64,000 bases of DNA from Glandiceps talaboti (GCF_964340395.1 NC_135565.1:14481709-14545708), one strand, 5' to 3'; counted from the first letter of the stretch, positions 26,301 to 34,742 are shown. Notes: generated by a model not told the origin, from the sequence alone. A program made the numbers and translations.

Positions 26301-27127
26301 CTTGGATAACCCACAAAGTCAGTTATTTCCAGTGGAGTCCATGCATGGGAAATTTATTTTGTGTTTTGTTATCTATCCAGGCCAGTCCAAGTCTAGAACT
26401 ACAATCAGTGGATGGTACTTCTACCGTGGCTTCATTTCCTGATAAAAACAGAAGACATTCATTCACCTCACCAAATGGTAAGTAATATAGCTTTAGCACT
26501 GTATATTTATAATTGTATTCATGTGTACATAATACATTATATATTTTGAGTCATTTTAAGTACCTTGCTGTGAATTTCTATATAATTATTAATATGTGAG
26601 GTGACAGGCCCAGACTAGCTTTAAGCTATTTCCTGACTCCCCATTTACCCACTGTTATATTTATTTGGGGTAAATAAACAGATTATTATTTATACAAGGA
26701 TATGTAAGCTGGATAAGGTGTAGATTCTCAAAATGTCTAAGATCTATATATTGTATCTTTAGAAATACTTTTAATTATGAAACTCAACAGTGGGGGGGGG
26801 GGGGGTCATAAATAGGTAAACAATCTACTTAGGTTCCCTTGTCATGCTAAAGGAGTTCCCATACAAAATTACAATAGATTATATGGCAAACTATTAGTGT
26901 TACCATTTTCCTCTCTTTTTGTTACCAAGACTCCCAAAACTTTAATAATACCAAAAACACTGCATGATATTAATTGCATGTATATATCTATAATAGGAGA
27001 TGAACGTGTACAATTTCCACCATTGAAAACCAACTCAGCACCAACATCACACACTAGAGAAAGAATGGCAGCCAACAATAGATTTGAAGGATGGGGTACT
27101 GGTAGGAAGAGAGGAAAACAGAATTGA
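9034..27127 (+). CDS. LRRIQ1: LRRIQ1: leucine-rich repeat and IQ motif protein, 26 coding exons
   Basis: The complete coding region was assembled by joining 26 GT-AG exons. Every phase is consistent and the sum is 4821 nt, 1606 residues plus a TGA stop at 27125 (human LRRIQ1 is about 1720). Domain order is acidic N-terminus (1-180), charged coiled coil (about 181-560) with one IQ motif near 319-333, a Ser/Thr-rich linker, leucine-rich repeats (about 727-1050), three IQ motifs (about 1147-1275) and a C-terminal region. Identity rests on the domain order and on blocks such as EEWGFHDSNTAELMLKRA and EGGRVQLV that match the vertebrate protein. The start is the first ATG (9034) after a strong acceptor at 8950; only a 13-codon upstream frame precedes it. 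IQ motifs suggest calmodulin or myosin-light-chain binding. The exact function is not established. Exon coordinates are in the segment entries that follow. Confidence 0.93.
9980..10045. repeat. (CA)n microsatellite
   Basis: A dinucleotide CA run in LRRIQ1 intron 3, starting 14 bp after the donor at 9966, with related CACATA triplets beyond it. Confidence 0.95.
10166..10261. mobile_element. MITE family 1 (AGACTGTAAG ends), degenerate copy
   Basis: Lies in LRRIQ1 intron 3. It opens AGACTAAGATA and ends TGAGGGCGCCCCCA, then CATGGCGTGTCTTACAGATT. It matches copies at 12097, 24957, 32698 and 46648. The family has about 34-bp inverted ends rich in GCCCTCA/TGAGGGC and is 93-105 bp long. Confidence 0.7.
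10871..10896. repeat. 26-base G homopolymer
   Basis: An uninterrupted G run in LRRIQ1 intron 4. The length may be unreliable in assembly; it could form a G-quadruplex. Confidence 0.9.
11545..11850. repeat. Dispersed repeat of about 280 bp, copy 1
   Basis: Lies in LRRIQ1 intron 5. It shares ordered blocks with 24617-24880 in intron 22: a GGAAAT start, TCATAAACT, TTCTGGAGA, TTCATTTC/TCATTTCGTG, TACTTGTGATT/TACTTACAATT, then GCATGATGGGAGTCAGCAGA and ACTCTGAA-like tails. Both copies are in plus orientation. A non-autonomous transposon or SINE is likely; no ends were resolved. Confidence 0.65.
11918..13591 (+). CDS. LRRIQ1: LRRIQ1 exons 6-7: first IQ motif and long charged coiled coil
   Basis: Exons: 11918-12057 and 13076-13591 (residues 285-503). 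The first IQ motif (AAVKIQATFRSYKVRK) is split by the intron between exons 6 and 7 after RSY. Exon 7 is a 516-nt block almost entirely of Glu, Lys and Arg codons in an EEERRRQEEE-like pattern, predicting a single long helix or coiled coil. The opposite strand of this exon gives long Leu/Phe/Ser-rich shadow frames with no meaning. Donors: GTGAGT (12058) and GTAATG (13592). Confidence 0.9.
12097..12198. mobile_element. MITE family 1, copy
   Basis: Lies 39 bp downstream of LRRIQ1 exon 6. It starts AGACTGTAAGATACG and ends TGACATGATATACCTTACAG then AC, with GCCCTCA and TGAGGGCGCC in the inner arms. Best compared with the copy at 24957-25049. Confidence 0.85.
12538..12870. mobile_element. Foldback repeat related to 19404-19760
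   Basis: Lies in LRRIQ1 intron 6. The core GGCACTGATATGTCATGGGG then TTCTGTTA, the following TTATCCAAAACA, and a TTTGCACTCACACAG-like tail match 19535-19720. The left portion (ACAAAACCCTATGGCATGTG) forms an inverted counterpart of CATGGGGTTCTGT. Confidence 0.6.
12876..13024 (-). mobile_element. MITE family 2 (GTGCCCTCTAA ends), uninterrupted copy
   Basis: Lies in LRRIQ1 intron 6. Its left end GTGCCCTCTAAGCC and right end TTAATGGGCAC are inverted repeats. Inside, TTTCTAGTGACG, CTCTTACTATGTAGTGA and TTTTGACTCACAACAAAATT match, in reverse orientation, the copies at 32636-32889 and 53370-54345. As the only uninterrupted copy, it serves as the empty-site reference for both nested insertions. Confidence 0.8.
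13885..14010 (-). mobile_element. tRNA-derived SINE-like sequence (antisense)
   Basis: Lies in LRRIQ1 intron 7. Read on the minus strand it contains GGTATAGTGGTTATAAAGG, an A-box of tRNA-Glu/Asp type, then about 30 bp on AGTTCAAATAC, a B-box. The order and spacing fit an RNA polymerase III promoter of a tRNA-derived SINE. It is not a functional tRNA: no acceptor stem or anticodon arm could be closed. Confidence 0.65.
14204..15293 (+). CDS. LRRIQ1: LRRIQ1 exons 8-9: linker between coiled coil and leucine-rich repeats
   Basis: Exons: 14204-14728 and 15149-15293 (residues 503-726). Exon 8 begins with the last helical stretch (MKKAEGEKSEKERKLQEQLD), then a low-complexity Ser/Thr/Asp/Asn region, and ends with ERRRLEWMEKCIPWG, a compact block that looks conserved. 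Exon 9 is basic (KNKSRRKVHSRVGKRP) and leads into the repeats. The junction reads GG|G at the donor GTAAGG. Confidence 0.87.
15440..15815 (+). repeat. Three decayed upstream copies of the LRRIQ1 exon 10 acceptor border
   Basis: The live exon 10 start (TTACTACTAG|GTCTCTGTTATACAAG and then CTAACTCAGTGTCC) is preceded by three imperfect copies: about 15450-15511 (TTCTACTAG then CTAACTCAGTGTC), about 15543-15625 (AAGTCTCTGTTATACAAA then CTAACTCAGTGTCC) and about 15683-15770 (CCTCTACTAGATCTGTGCTA then CTAACAGTGTCCC). The live copy starts near 15810. All are in the same orientation. Confidence 0.8.
15824..20010 (+). CDS. LRRIQ1: LRRIQ1 exons 10-16: leucine-rich repeat domain
   Basis: Exons: 15824-15976, 16179-16329, 16938-17131, 17972-18099, 18645-18718, 19284-19377, 19843-20010 (residues 727-1047). 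Repeats of LxxLxLxxN type recur: LLQHLNLQHNNI, LRVADFSSNRV, LTRLLLDHNQL, IQVLDLSHNHL, LKTLNLTGNNL, LRQLFLDDNSL, LEHLSLSQN, LKRLDLSHNCI, LQHLSIQGNPV. Exon 16 closes with a cap (LPWLQKLDSEDV). Such repeats form a curved protein-binding surface. The residue set and the NxC-type asparagines are intact. Confidence 0.92.
16290..16475 (+). repeat. LRRIQ1 exon 11 donor border in three tandem copies
   Basis: The live exon end (TTTCTCAAGTAACCGAGTCA, then CAAGAACAG|GTATGTAG) is followed by a copy at about 16349-16390 (TTTCTCTAGTAACCGTGTCA, then CAAGAAAAGG) and another at about 16411-16470 (TTTCTCTTGTAACTGTGTAA, then CTAGAACAG|GTATGTAG). The third keeps an intact donor at 16448, but use of it would read through a TAG right after the first donor. 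Confidence 0.85.
17090..17290 (+). repeat. LRRIQ1 exon 12 donor border duplicated in intron 12
   Basis: The live exon end at 17104-17131 (AACTTGACTGGAAACAATTT, ACAAGAG|GTGAGT, then AAGGTCAGGTGATAG) has a decayed copy at about 17218-17275 (AGCTTGACCAGAAACAATTA, CAAGCTGTAGGTCAAGGTCAG). The donor is lost in the copy (GTAGGT with shifted context). Confidence 0.75.
17450..17790. mobile_element. 341-bp foldback element with near-full-length arms
   Basis: Lies in LRRIQ1 intron 12. It begins TTAAAGTGGCC and ends GGCCACTTTAA. The arms (about 155 bp each) include AAACAATTTTATCATGGCTT on the left and AAGCCATGATAAAATTGTTT on the right, and meet at the perfect palindrome TTATTGTACGTACAATAA (17605-17622). 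The transcript would fold into a long hairpin. No frame; a MITE or snapback element. Confidence 0.85.
19404..19571. mobile_element. Foldback MITE-like element
   Basis: Lies in LRRIQ1 intron 15, 26 bp after exon 15. ATAACAGAACCCCAT at the left end is answered by ATGGGGTTCTGTTAT at the right end. TGCTTGCAGTG and CACTGCAAGCA lie in the inner arms. A family relative lies at 12538-12870, and both share flanking sequence beyond the right end. Confidence 0.8.
20709..22649 (+). CDS. LRRIQ1: LRRIQ1 exons 17-19: C-terminal IQ cluster
   Basis: Exons: 20709-21008, 21390-21732 and 22524-22649 (residues 1047-1303). Exon 18 encodes two full IQ motifs (AAIKIQALWRGYSVRK and AATVIQSGWRGYQVRQ). A third (AATKIQ|AYWRGYFIRRR) is split across the exon 18/19 junction. 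After it comes an acidic segment (FDEEDEDDLYGEVDLSAFEF) also seen in vertebrate LRRIQ1. IQ motifs bind apo-calmodulin or light chains in known proteins; binding here is inferred. Confidence 0.92.
22190..22520 (+). repeat. Two decayed copies of the LRRIQ1 IQ exon (exon 19) in intron 18
   Basis: Copies at about 22300-22332 and about 22425-22470 match the acceptor and first codons of live exon 19 (TAG|GCATACTGGAGAGGCTATTT). Copy 1 reads CTTCAG|CACTCTGGATGGAGAGGATA and, spliced after KIQ, would give HSGWRGYCNR and a stop. Copy 2 reads CTTCAG|AACTCTGGAGAGGATATTGC and encodes WRGYCNRRR in a shifted frame. Each is preceded by the same AATTTGATGATT/TGACTT and TTTCA lead-in as the live exon, so the repeated unit includes the branch and acceptor region. 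Confidence 0.85.
22691..22905. mobile_element. MITE family 3 (TTAGTGTTCACTG end), copy
   Basis: Lies in LRRIQ1 intron 19. TAGTGTTCACTG, GATACAACC, CAGAAACCAA and AAGAAACTGCA match the reverse complement of the right arm of 36017-36315, and GACAAAATGTTGCAAGAAAT matches ACAAAATGTCACAAGAAACT there. Confidence 0.65.
23229..27127 (+). CDS. LRRIQ1: LRRIQ1 exons 20-26: C-terminal region
   Basis: Exons: 23229-23488, 23626-23702, 24277-24384, 25101-25185, 25655-25808, 26381-26477, 26997-27127 (residues 1303-1606). Exon 20 is Pro/Thr-rich. The exon 20/21 junction yields TEEWGFHDSNTAELMLKRAK, the best family signature outside the repeats. Exons 22-23 are basic and Gln-rich. Exon 24 ends DPQVIEGGRVQLV, matching the vertebrate DPEVLKGGRVQLV-type block. 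The last exon ends in a basic tail (GRKRGKQN) and TGA at 27125-27127. Confidence 0.9.
24617..24880. repeat. Dispersed repeat of about 280 bp, copy 2
   Basis: Lies in LRRIQ1 intron 22. It is homologous to 11545-11850 over ordered blocks, the clearest being GCATGGGAGTCAGCAGAAAT, TCATAAACTTTG and TTCTGGAGAGTCATTTCGTG. Same orientation as copy 1. Confidence 0.65.
24957..25049. mobile_element. MITE family 1, best-preserved copy
   Basis: Lies in LRRIQ1 intron 22, ending 51 bp before exon 23. AGACTGTAAGATACG opens it and CGTACCTTACAGACT closes it. Inner blocks GCCCTCA and TGAGGGC face each other around a short centre with GAGAGGGGTTGACTGATG. Confidence 0.88.
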
Positions 27128-27769
27128 GAAGCAACGACTTAAAGACAGTGTGTGTACATCATGGAGTGTTATGGGCAGGGAAGAAGAGATGAAAAGAGTG
27201 ATAAACTCTGTTGACTAATGGTGGTCAATATTTTGGATGCAGGAAATAAAAGACGAAGAACAACAAAGTAATGGAAACAATTAGATAAGATGTGCATTAT
27301 AACTTTACTTTACATTTATGCCATTAATTGTGTGCTGATTGTGAGATACAATTAAAGTTCAAGATTTTCAACAATCTTCAGCAATTTGACTCTCTTCTCA
27401 AAATAAGGGTAATGTGATACATTTTACTATGCATTCTATTGTTTCTTGAAGTGGACAACTCCGCTAAACAGATGGCTGGGTTTGCATGAATTGAGTTATT
27501 GTTTACTTTGCATTGCTATGGTGAATACTACTTAGATTTTGTTTAAACATTAGCTACAGTCACTCTGGTTAGACACAGAATTCAGTTACAGTGAGAGTGG
27601 GAGGGGAAGGGGTTACACTGGACTAGCTGTCCCAAAGTGTAAATAGATATTTTAGAGTTGTTGTTTACAAGATTTGCATGGTGCTCTTTGTTTTATACAC
27701 ACATTTCCTTGTTCAAATAACAAAAATGTATATATAACAGAATATGGGTAGTACAATAAACCCCCATAG

Positions 27770-27955
27770 CCCTGTTACCGTTCCATGATGCATCATGCAT
27801 CTCCCCATACAATGTTTCATGTTGCATCATGCATCTCACCATACTATGTTCCATGATGCATCATGCATCTCCCCATACTATGTTCCATAATGCATCTCCC
27901 CGGGGCCCATACTATGTTCCATAATGCATCATGCATCTCCCCATACAATGCAGTG
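27770..27955. repeat. Minisatellite, about 5 copies
   Basis: Units of about 38 bp with CCATGATGCATCATGCATCT, then CCCCATACTATGTT. Each unit holds nested palindromes (ATGCATCATGCAT). One unit is shortened and carries CCCCGGGGCCC. Confidence 0.85.
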
Positions 27956-28617
27956 TATTCTGTATGTACATGGGGGTTTGCACACTCTACTCAGGGGGAT
28001 GGTTGTCACCTGACAGTACCTTGGCTTTAACAGTAAAATCCTTCTGTCATTTATAGATTTTTTCTCAAGGTCAACAACATGTCTTTCCATCATTTCATGA
28101 TAAAAATGTTATTTCAAATGTTATAAAGACAAAACAAGTGTACTAGCTGCAACTGGAAAGTTTTTTTTTTTCAAACTGTATTTTCAGATACAATAACATA
28201 CTCACAATATTGCACACCCAGAATAGTGTAAACAATTTTTGTGTCGCTGTTCACATACTTTGGTACAATAAATCCAGCCATTTAGTTCTTATCCTACAAA
28301 ATCTATTTCACTTTTAATGGATGTTTTGTACCCCAAAATACAAATATTTCTTTAACAAATGTCAAATTGAGAAAAAAGGAACAAATTTTGCTATAGTAAA
28401 TGCATAGCACTAAAATAAAGTGTTAATGTCAACAAAAGAATATTTTTTTCTCACTACTACATACTAGCTTTATATTCATAGCACTACATACTACTACATA
28501 CTGAAATTGATCGTGTGGTTTGATAGTTTGAAACAATTTTCAATTTTGGCCAAATTAGTTTGGAGGGGGGGGGGGGGGATCAGTCCTGAGGCCTAACTAT
28601 AAGAATTTAGTTTTTAT

Positions 28618-29330
28618 TAGCACAACTGAACTGAGGTTCAGTAGTGCTATAGGCATTGCCCTGCGTCTGTGTGCATGTGTGTGTGTATGTAAACGACTTA
28701 AAGTCAAAAACGTTAAACCGCCAGACCGATTGGCTTGATATTTGGTGGGGACATAACTTATGGTGTTCTAATGAAAAATTGTTCAAATGGAAATGGTTGC
28801 TTCATAAATGTGCGTTTTGGGTCAAAAAATGTGATTTTTGGTCAAAAGACTTAAACTCCAAAAGGACTGGGCAGATTGGTCTGAAATTTGGTGGGAACGT
28901 TCTTTAAGGGATGTAAAGTAAGATTTGTTCATGCCATTATAATGCCATAAGAAATATGCAAATTAGGGCTAAAATGTGGGTTTTTTTAGTGAAAATGTAT
29001 CATTCCAAAAGTACTTTGTTGATTTGGCTGAAATTTCAAAGGGATGTTTCTGGTGATGTACGGATCAAGTGATATTAATTACGTGATGATCCCTTCAGCA
29101 ATATGCAAAATATCCCTGTGATTTGTGGGCTTGACTCGGCCCACAAATGAAAGGTTCTTCAACTTCTTGTGCATTGATGCAATAAAACCATTAAATCTTT
29201 TATGGGGTACTTCACAATCGCAAAGATAGCAACATGGTTGGATAGGCAACTGGATTCAGCAAATGGACACCTATTGTTAGCATGGACTAGCATGTGGATA
29301 AACATTTTTAAAAACTGTACAGTTGTGCTA
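28618..29330. mobile_element. 713-bp internally repetitive element with 11-bp inverted ends
   Basis: TAGCACAACTG at the left is answered by CAGTTGTGCTA at the right. Inside are three diverged segments of about 150 bp, each with an AGAC/GGCAGATTGGTCTGAAATTTGG-like block (the third TTGATTTGGCTGAAATTT). A G-run lies just before the left end (28564-28578). No frame encodes a recognisable protein. Confidence 0.55.
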
Positions 29331-30001
29331 CAACGCCATTGGCGGTATTTTTTTTATCCTACATTGAACTATTGATCTCACCCCTAAGTGACCTCATCTC
29401 ATGCTTTGCATTGTGGAACTTCTAGTACAAATTGTCTTTTGACCATATTTTACCAACCATAATTGACAGTCCCAGTTTCTTATCTTATTTGTTCAGTTGA
29501 CCGGCCACTGATATACATTATTGATGTGTCTACACATTCCTGTCTGATTAAATCACATTTCAAAGTAGACATCAATAAATCATATAAATTTATCAACGTT
29601 GCTATTTACAAAGCTGGTGTACCTGTTTACTTACCACAAAGGATTAAATTATTCTAAAAATAATGTTTTCTTTACTGTGGTTAAACATTCTTTCCAGCAA
29701 TGAAATGCTTAGAATAGAAAAGTTATAAGAAAAATAAAATGTGTTGGGAAATAATTCAATTATTTAACTTATTTCCAGATATAGGGATGACAATTTGAAT
29801 GTAAGAACTGTTTTTGTTAGAAGAAAGACTATTTTGCCTCTCAGAATTTTTTTTTTTAAGGTTGGAGAGGGGTATAGCTTTGTAAATAGCATGTGTATTG
29901 TGTTGAGTATTACTTCAGTTTGTATATTTTGTATATAAGTGTAAATGTACTAAAAAAATTCAAATATTCCATTTCCATACTGCTTTGTGAATATAATGAG
30001 C

Positions 30002-30007
30002 AATAAA
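30002..30007 (+). terminator. Poly(A) signal AATAAA, probably LRRIQ1
   Basis: AATAAA is followed within 10 bp by the GT-rich TGTTTGTTGTAATT, which fits a downstream element. It is preceded by AT-rich UTR-like sequence and followed by tetranucleotide satellite from 30104. Confidence 0.5.
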
Positions 30008-30103
30008 CTAATGTTTGTTGTAATTATTAAACTTCCTGTCATGAGATTTGTTAAACCTTGAATGGTTGCCACCCTTCCTTGTCATGAAAGTGAGTTTTAG
30101 AAG

Positions 30104-30275
30104 TCAAAACAGACACAGATGGACAGACGCACAGATGAACAGACAGACAGACAGACAGATGGACATATGTACAGATGGACAGACGTACAGACAGACTGGA
30201 CAGACATACATACATACATACATACAGATGAACAGACATGCAGATGGACAGACATACAGATGGACAGACTTGTCA
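30104..30275. repeat. (CAGA)n / (CATA)n tetranucleotide tract
   Basis: Interspersed CAGA, GATGGA and CATA tetranucleotides. Long frames on both strands here are repeat artefacts. Confidence 0.9.
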
Positions 30276-30403
30276 CCTAAACTATACAATTTTGCATAGA
30301 ATGACTTCATAAAACCTGAAACAAAATGTCATCTGACTGCAAAAATCTTGCCAACATTGCTAAGTAATCGTCTGGTCAAACAAATATCTGAGATATCTCA
30401 GTT

Positions 30404-30449
30404 ACATACATACAGACAGACATACAGACACACACACACATATATATAC

Positions 30450-30480
<31 letters not shown>

Positions 30481-30652
30481 CACATATACATACATACACA
30501 TACATACCATGCATGACATACATACCATGCATGCATGTGCATGCATACATACATACATACATAAATACATACCATGCATGCATACATACATACATACATA
30601 CATACATACATGCATACATACATACATACATGCATGCATGCATGCATACCAA
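30404..30652. repeat. (CATA)n / (CATG)n tetranucleotide satellite
   Basis: Mostly CATA units with CATG interruptions, giving apparent HTYI/CMYV frames on the two strands. A unique stretch of about 120 bp (30653-30774) separates it from the next block. Confidence 0.95.
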
Positions 30653-30774
30653 TCTGATGTAGATGTCGGCTAATCATTCATTGCTATTTTACCTTCGTTA
30701 TTTTGCCTGAATTGACCTTTGTGGTACATGTTTACGTTTTTATCCTGATCGCGAGAGGAGGTGATCAGATTGAC

Positions 30775-31252
30775 ATGCATACATACATCCATACATACAT
30801 GCGTACATACATGCATATATACATACATACATACATGCATACCTACATACGTACGTACATACATACATACATACATACATGCATACATACATACATACAT
30901 ACATACATACATGCATATATACATACATACATACATACATGCATACCTACATACGTACGTACATACATGCATACATACATACATAGATTACATACATACA
31001 TACACACACACATACACACATGCATACATACATACATACACATACACACACACACACATACATACATACATACATACAGACAGACATGATGCATACATAC
31101 ATACATACATGCATACATACAGACAGACAGACAGACATACACATACAGACAGACAGACAGGCATGCATGCATGCATGCATACATACATACATCCATCCAT
31201 CCATCAATCCATCCATACATACATACATACATACATACATACATACATAAAC
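30775..31252. repeat. (CATA)n satellite with a higher-order duplication
   Basis: Besides the 4-bp unit, a longer segment repeats. The block with GCATACCTACATACGTACGT occurs at about 30838 and again at about 30940, about 100 bp apart, each preceded by GCATATATACATACATACAT. CAGA and CCAT variants appear towards the right end. Confidence 0.92.
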
Positions 31253-32635
31253 AATCATGAGACAAAATAGTGTACAAAAAGCTACTCACGCTAATTTTAT
31301 TTCTAAATTGTGACATTGCATTTACATAAACATCAGATATGAAATCTATACTTCAATACATTTCTTTCAATAGATTTGGCTTCACAAAGACTCCATGCTT
31401 GTCTGTGCATGAAATCTGTGACTGTCATTTCGGAATAATTAGTCATCCAAAAAATAAAATACAAAATTGTTATAAACTTATTATTTGGCATTAAGAATAA
31501 TAATTATTAACTTTTAATTCATTTAACATTACAGGAAATTGAAGTTGCCTTGGTATTCACTCATGGGACACCATAAGGACACGTAAATCTTACTTGTAGG
31601 AGTGGATATACATAACATGTACATAGAATGGAACATTTACAAATTTGGCATTGTCACAAACCACGGCCTCTTTTATGGCACCATCCAAAACGTGCCGTTA
31701 ACAGGTATTCCGCATTGTCGTGAAAGAAATAACTTCTGGTTTGCGAGAATGCAAATAATGTGGATGATGTTACTACGTTTGTTCCATCTTGCTTGTATGG
31801 ATGGAGACAATAAATACCATTGCCAGTTATGCTGCCAGTATATAGAGAAAATCATAGTGTATGAATAATATGCTTATTTGTAGCAACATTATTCAACAGT
31901 TTGTATCTGTTGCTGGTATGAATCCTCAATCCTGGCAACATTAAGCATCATTGTGTTGAGCAAGGTGGTTTTTTTTACATAAAATATGTTTGATGAGTGA
32001 AACGCCAAGGTCACTCAGTTTGTCTTGTAATTGGGCAAGATTGGTCATGTGTTTAATGTTGTAACCTTTGCTGTTGAAAGTGGCCCAAGCTGAGTTTATA
32101 AACTTTTTTATCCAAGTAAAAATGTGATGCATAAAAACACTCTGGTAATCGAGGCTTTAGTTCACAAATGATAGCCATACTAAAAATATTGTGACAGTTA
32201 CAATATGTTCATTTAAACAGTGATCGAATTTATGATTTATTATTGATGTTGGTTTCATTATAGTCTCAGTAGGACGGCTCTCTGAAACTTAGTTCCATAA
32301 ACATGCAGTGTGTACTGTTTTGGGACTTCCAATATTTATACTATCTTGATCACAGTGTGATTAGATTTGTACAACAGAGGACTCAGCTATCATACATTTG
32401 TGCAGTCTACTACATAGAACAACAATAGTTTTAGTTTGTGTCTATCTTAGTAAACTGAAACCTTGGAAGTTGGAATACCAGTTGTATGTTATGACTGAAT
32501 ACTGAATTTGATGGCAAGTACGCTGCAGTAAGTGGAATACTACATACTACAGGTTCCTTACATGTACTACCCTGGTATAGGCTGAAATAGTACCCTCCAA
32601 CCATCCACCCACCCCCACCCCCCACCCCCACCAAT

Positions 32636-32889
32636 GTGCCCTCTAATGATGACCAAATTTTGTTGCAAGTCAAAATGATAAAAACTGGGATTTCTTTAGT
32701 ATGTAATATACAGACATTCATGCTATGCTATCAGCCAGCACTCATTGGTTACGAAGCCTGATATGGCTGAACAACATGATGTGTCTTACAATCTAGGATC
32801 TCCACATAGTAACTTAGAGATAACACCAAATTTTGGTGCATCAGTAGAAACTGTGTGTGTCAGTGGCATTTCAAATTGTTAGAGGGCAT
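32636..32889 (+). mobile_element. MITE family 2 copy interrupted by MITE family 1
   Basis: GTGCCCTCTAATGATGACCA opens the host element and GTTAGAGGGCAT closes it. Between them, 32698-32794 starts AGTATGTAATATAC and ends CATGATGTGTCTTACAATCT, a degenerate family 1 MITE. Removing the 97 bp leaves about 157 bp, close to the 149 bp of the uninterrupted copy at 12876-13024. Confidence 0.75.
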
Positions 32890-33413
32890 ATTGACCCCCA
32901 ACCATCCCCACCCCTCTATAAACTCAGCTTATGCCCCTTTAGTCAGTAAACTTTATACTGCAGTCTTTCGGTGCACATACTTGTAAAATAATTTTAACTT
33001 ATTAGCAACTCACAACAAAATTAACTAGTTATGGCAAGAATTAAAAATTTTAAACCAAAATAGAATTTGTAAGTATTTTTTATCAATTTCATCCTACTAC
33101 CTCATTTTGACTAAATTTCAAGTGAAAAAGAAAAAGATAAATTATCAATTTGAAGATCATTACTTGTAAATATTTGTCTAAAAAAATGCATTTACAAACA
33201 CTAGACGTTTTCTTTACCTTAAAAAAAGCATGTATTGTCTGAGGGTTGGCATTCATCTCCTAAACATCTAGCCTGCAATCAGAGAATGTATTCATTGGTG
33301 CTCATTATACATTCATAGGGATATACTACTAGGAGCTGATTGGTCAAAAGATACATGACATCATTTTATTCAAATGTAGACAATTTGAATATCAGTCATA
33401 CAATCAGCTACCT

Positions 33414-33530
33414 ATATCTGAGATGCCAGGGTTCCAATCCTAGGTTCTCACATTGGTGTTTAGTAATAAGGATCACATAGGATAATTCTTTCTTTGAAAC
33501 AACTTTTTCTATAGTTTTCCTAGACAACTT
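33414..33530 (+). repeat. Dispersed repeat with B-box-like core
   Basis: GGTTCCAATCCTAGGTTCTC followed by ACATTGGTGTT and GATCACATAGGATAATTC matches 48366-48445 (GGTTTCAATCCCAGGTTCTC) and, in reverse, 60900-60985. The GGTTCNANTCC core resembles a pol III B-box, so a SINE fragment is possible, but no A-box was found. Confidence 0.45.
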
Positions 33531-34742
33531 TTTTTCAAACCTAAGTTTGAACGAAAAATATAACACTGACAAATTTTATTCCTATCTGACATGGACATTC
33601 ATAATGTTCCTCACATTATTCAAATTTCACATTCAGTGGATGTGTTGCCATGGATACAAAGGATTCCATACTATGCGGTTACACAGCTTGCTAAGTGAAG
33701 ATGAATAATGCATGCCTGCAGACTAACTGTTATGATTATGTGCTCTATTTAAAAGTACAAGTCTAGAAACCTTTCAAATTGAACTGATGGAGGAGATTAA
33801 AATATCATGTATCTGAAAATATAATTATGTTGTACTATTCTCAAACATTGAGCATTCAATTTCACAATATTAAATTTATGTTTTATATCAAAAATCACAA
33901 TTAAAACTAGATTACAAATGAATGTGACTACTGATGTGATGTCATTGGAATTTATGGATTCCCAATATTAACATATGGATCAGGATGACAAAATCTTGAT
34001 TTGCCTTGTAATAATTCCTTGCTGTGATACCACATAGTTAGAAAGCATTTTCATAGACATATGTAGTGTAAACCAATCTGATTAAAATCTTATGTAAATT
34101 TACATGGGTTAGGAACCAATGAGGCTTTTAAAGACCCCTTACTATTCTAATGTGGTTATCAATACATGCCTTAAAGTAATTAATTGATGTACTGGTAGTT
34201 AGCAATAACTCTTTCTGGTAAACTGTTCCAAATGTCTCAGACAAGTTGACTGAAAATGTGGTGGATACAGCTCAATTTCTTTATTTATACCTCCATTTTT
34301 CCTTTGTTTATTATCGTTTATTTTTAACTTTGTTGTTCAGGGAGTGATCACCTTCTATTCACAGCACTTACACGCAGAACAACAAAATAAAAAACAAATG
34401 ACAAAATAAGGGAAAAAGAGGTGAGTAAAGAAATCAGGCTATATTCACCACATCAGATTTTAAGTACCTTAATAATTCTGGCAAGTTAAAGCTTGGCATT
34501 TATGCTTTGTAGACATGGATAATTTGTATATACAAACAAAGAAACCACAGTTATTACTACATACATGTTCAACTTCATGATTGTAGAAAGCATCCTATTA
34601 CAGCTAAAATGATGTTGGTCTGGTGTTTCACTATGTAACATGACATTTTGTACACACACTCAGACAACTTCTAATGGAAAAGAAACAATTACATACGTGC
34701 AGCACACAATGGGGATGCAGAAGTAGTAACATATATTACCCA

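Larger units (their letters stand above)
27128..30030 (+). other. LRRIQ1: Probable long 3' UTR of LRRIQ1
   Basis: No coding frame of note follows the LRRIQ1 stop. Early candidate poly(A) signals lie at 27245 (AATAAA) and 27351 (ATTAAA). The strongest is AATAAA at 30002 followed by TGTTTGTTG. TGTAAATA (Pumilio-type) motifs occur near 27640 and 29880. The repeats described at 27770-27955 and 28618-29330 lie inside. UTR length is inferred from signals only. Confidence 0.4.
31260..34742. other. Intergenic; dispersed repeats, no gene recognised
   Basis: LRRIQ1 and the aminotransferase converge here. Contents seen: a copy of the GTATTCACTCATGGGACA repeat near 31545; a segment near 32385-32450 (AACAATAGTTTTAGTTTGTG) shared with LRRIQ1 intron 14 near 19182-19215; nested MITEs at 32636-32889; and a dispersed repeat near 33414-33520 shared with 48360-48460 and 60895-60990. 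An 88-codon frame at 31602-31868 has no recognised motif. Part of this span may be the aminotransferase 3' UTR; TTTATT at 34280 (AATAAA on minus) is a weak candidate signal. Confidence 0.5.

Noticed and set aside
30348-31316. Many long overlapping frames on both strands (HTYI and CMYV repeats)
   Set aside because: They are translations of CATA/CATG tetranucleotide satellite, open in every frame because the unit contains no stop; no coding evidence.
31602-31868. 88-codon frame as a small gene
   Set aside because: No family resemblance, no promoter or splice context; the length is within chance for intergenic DNA.
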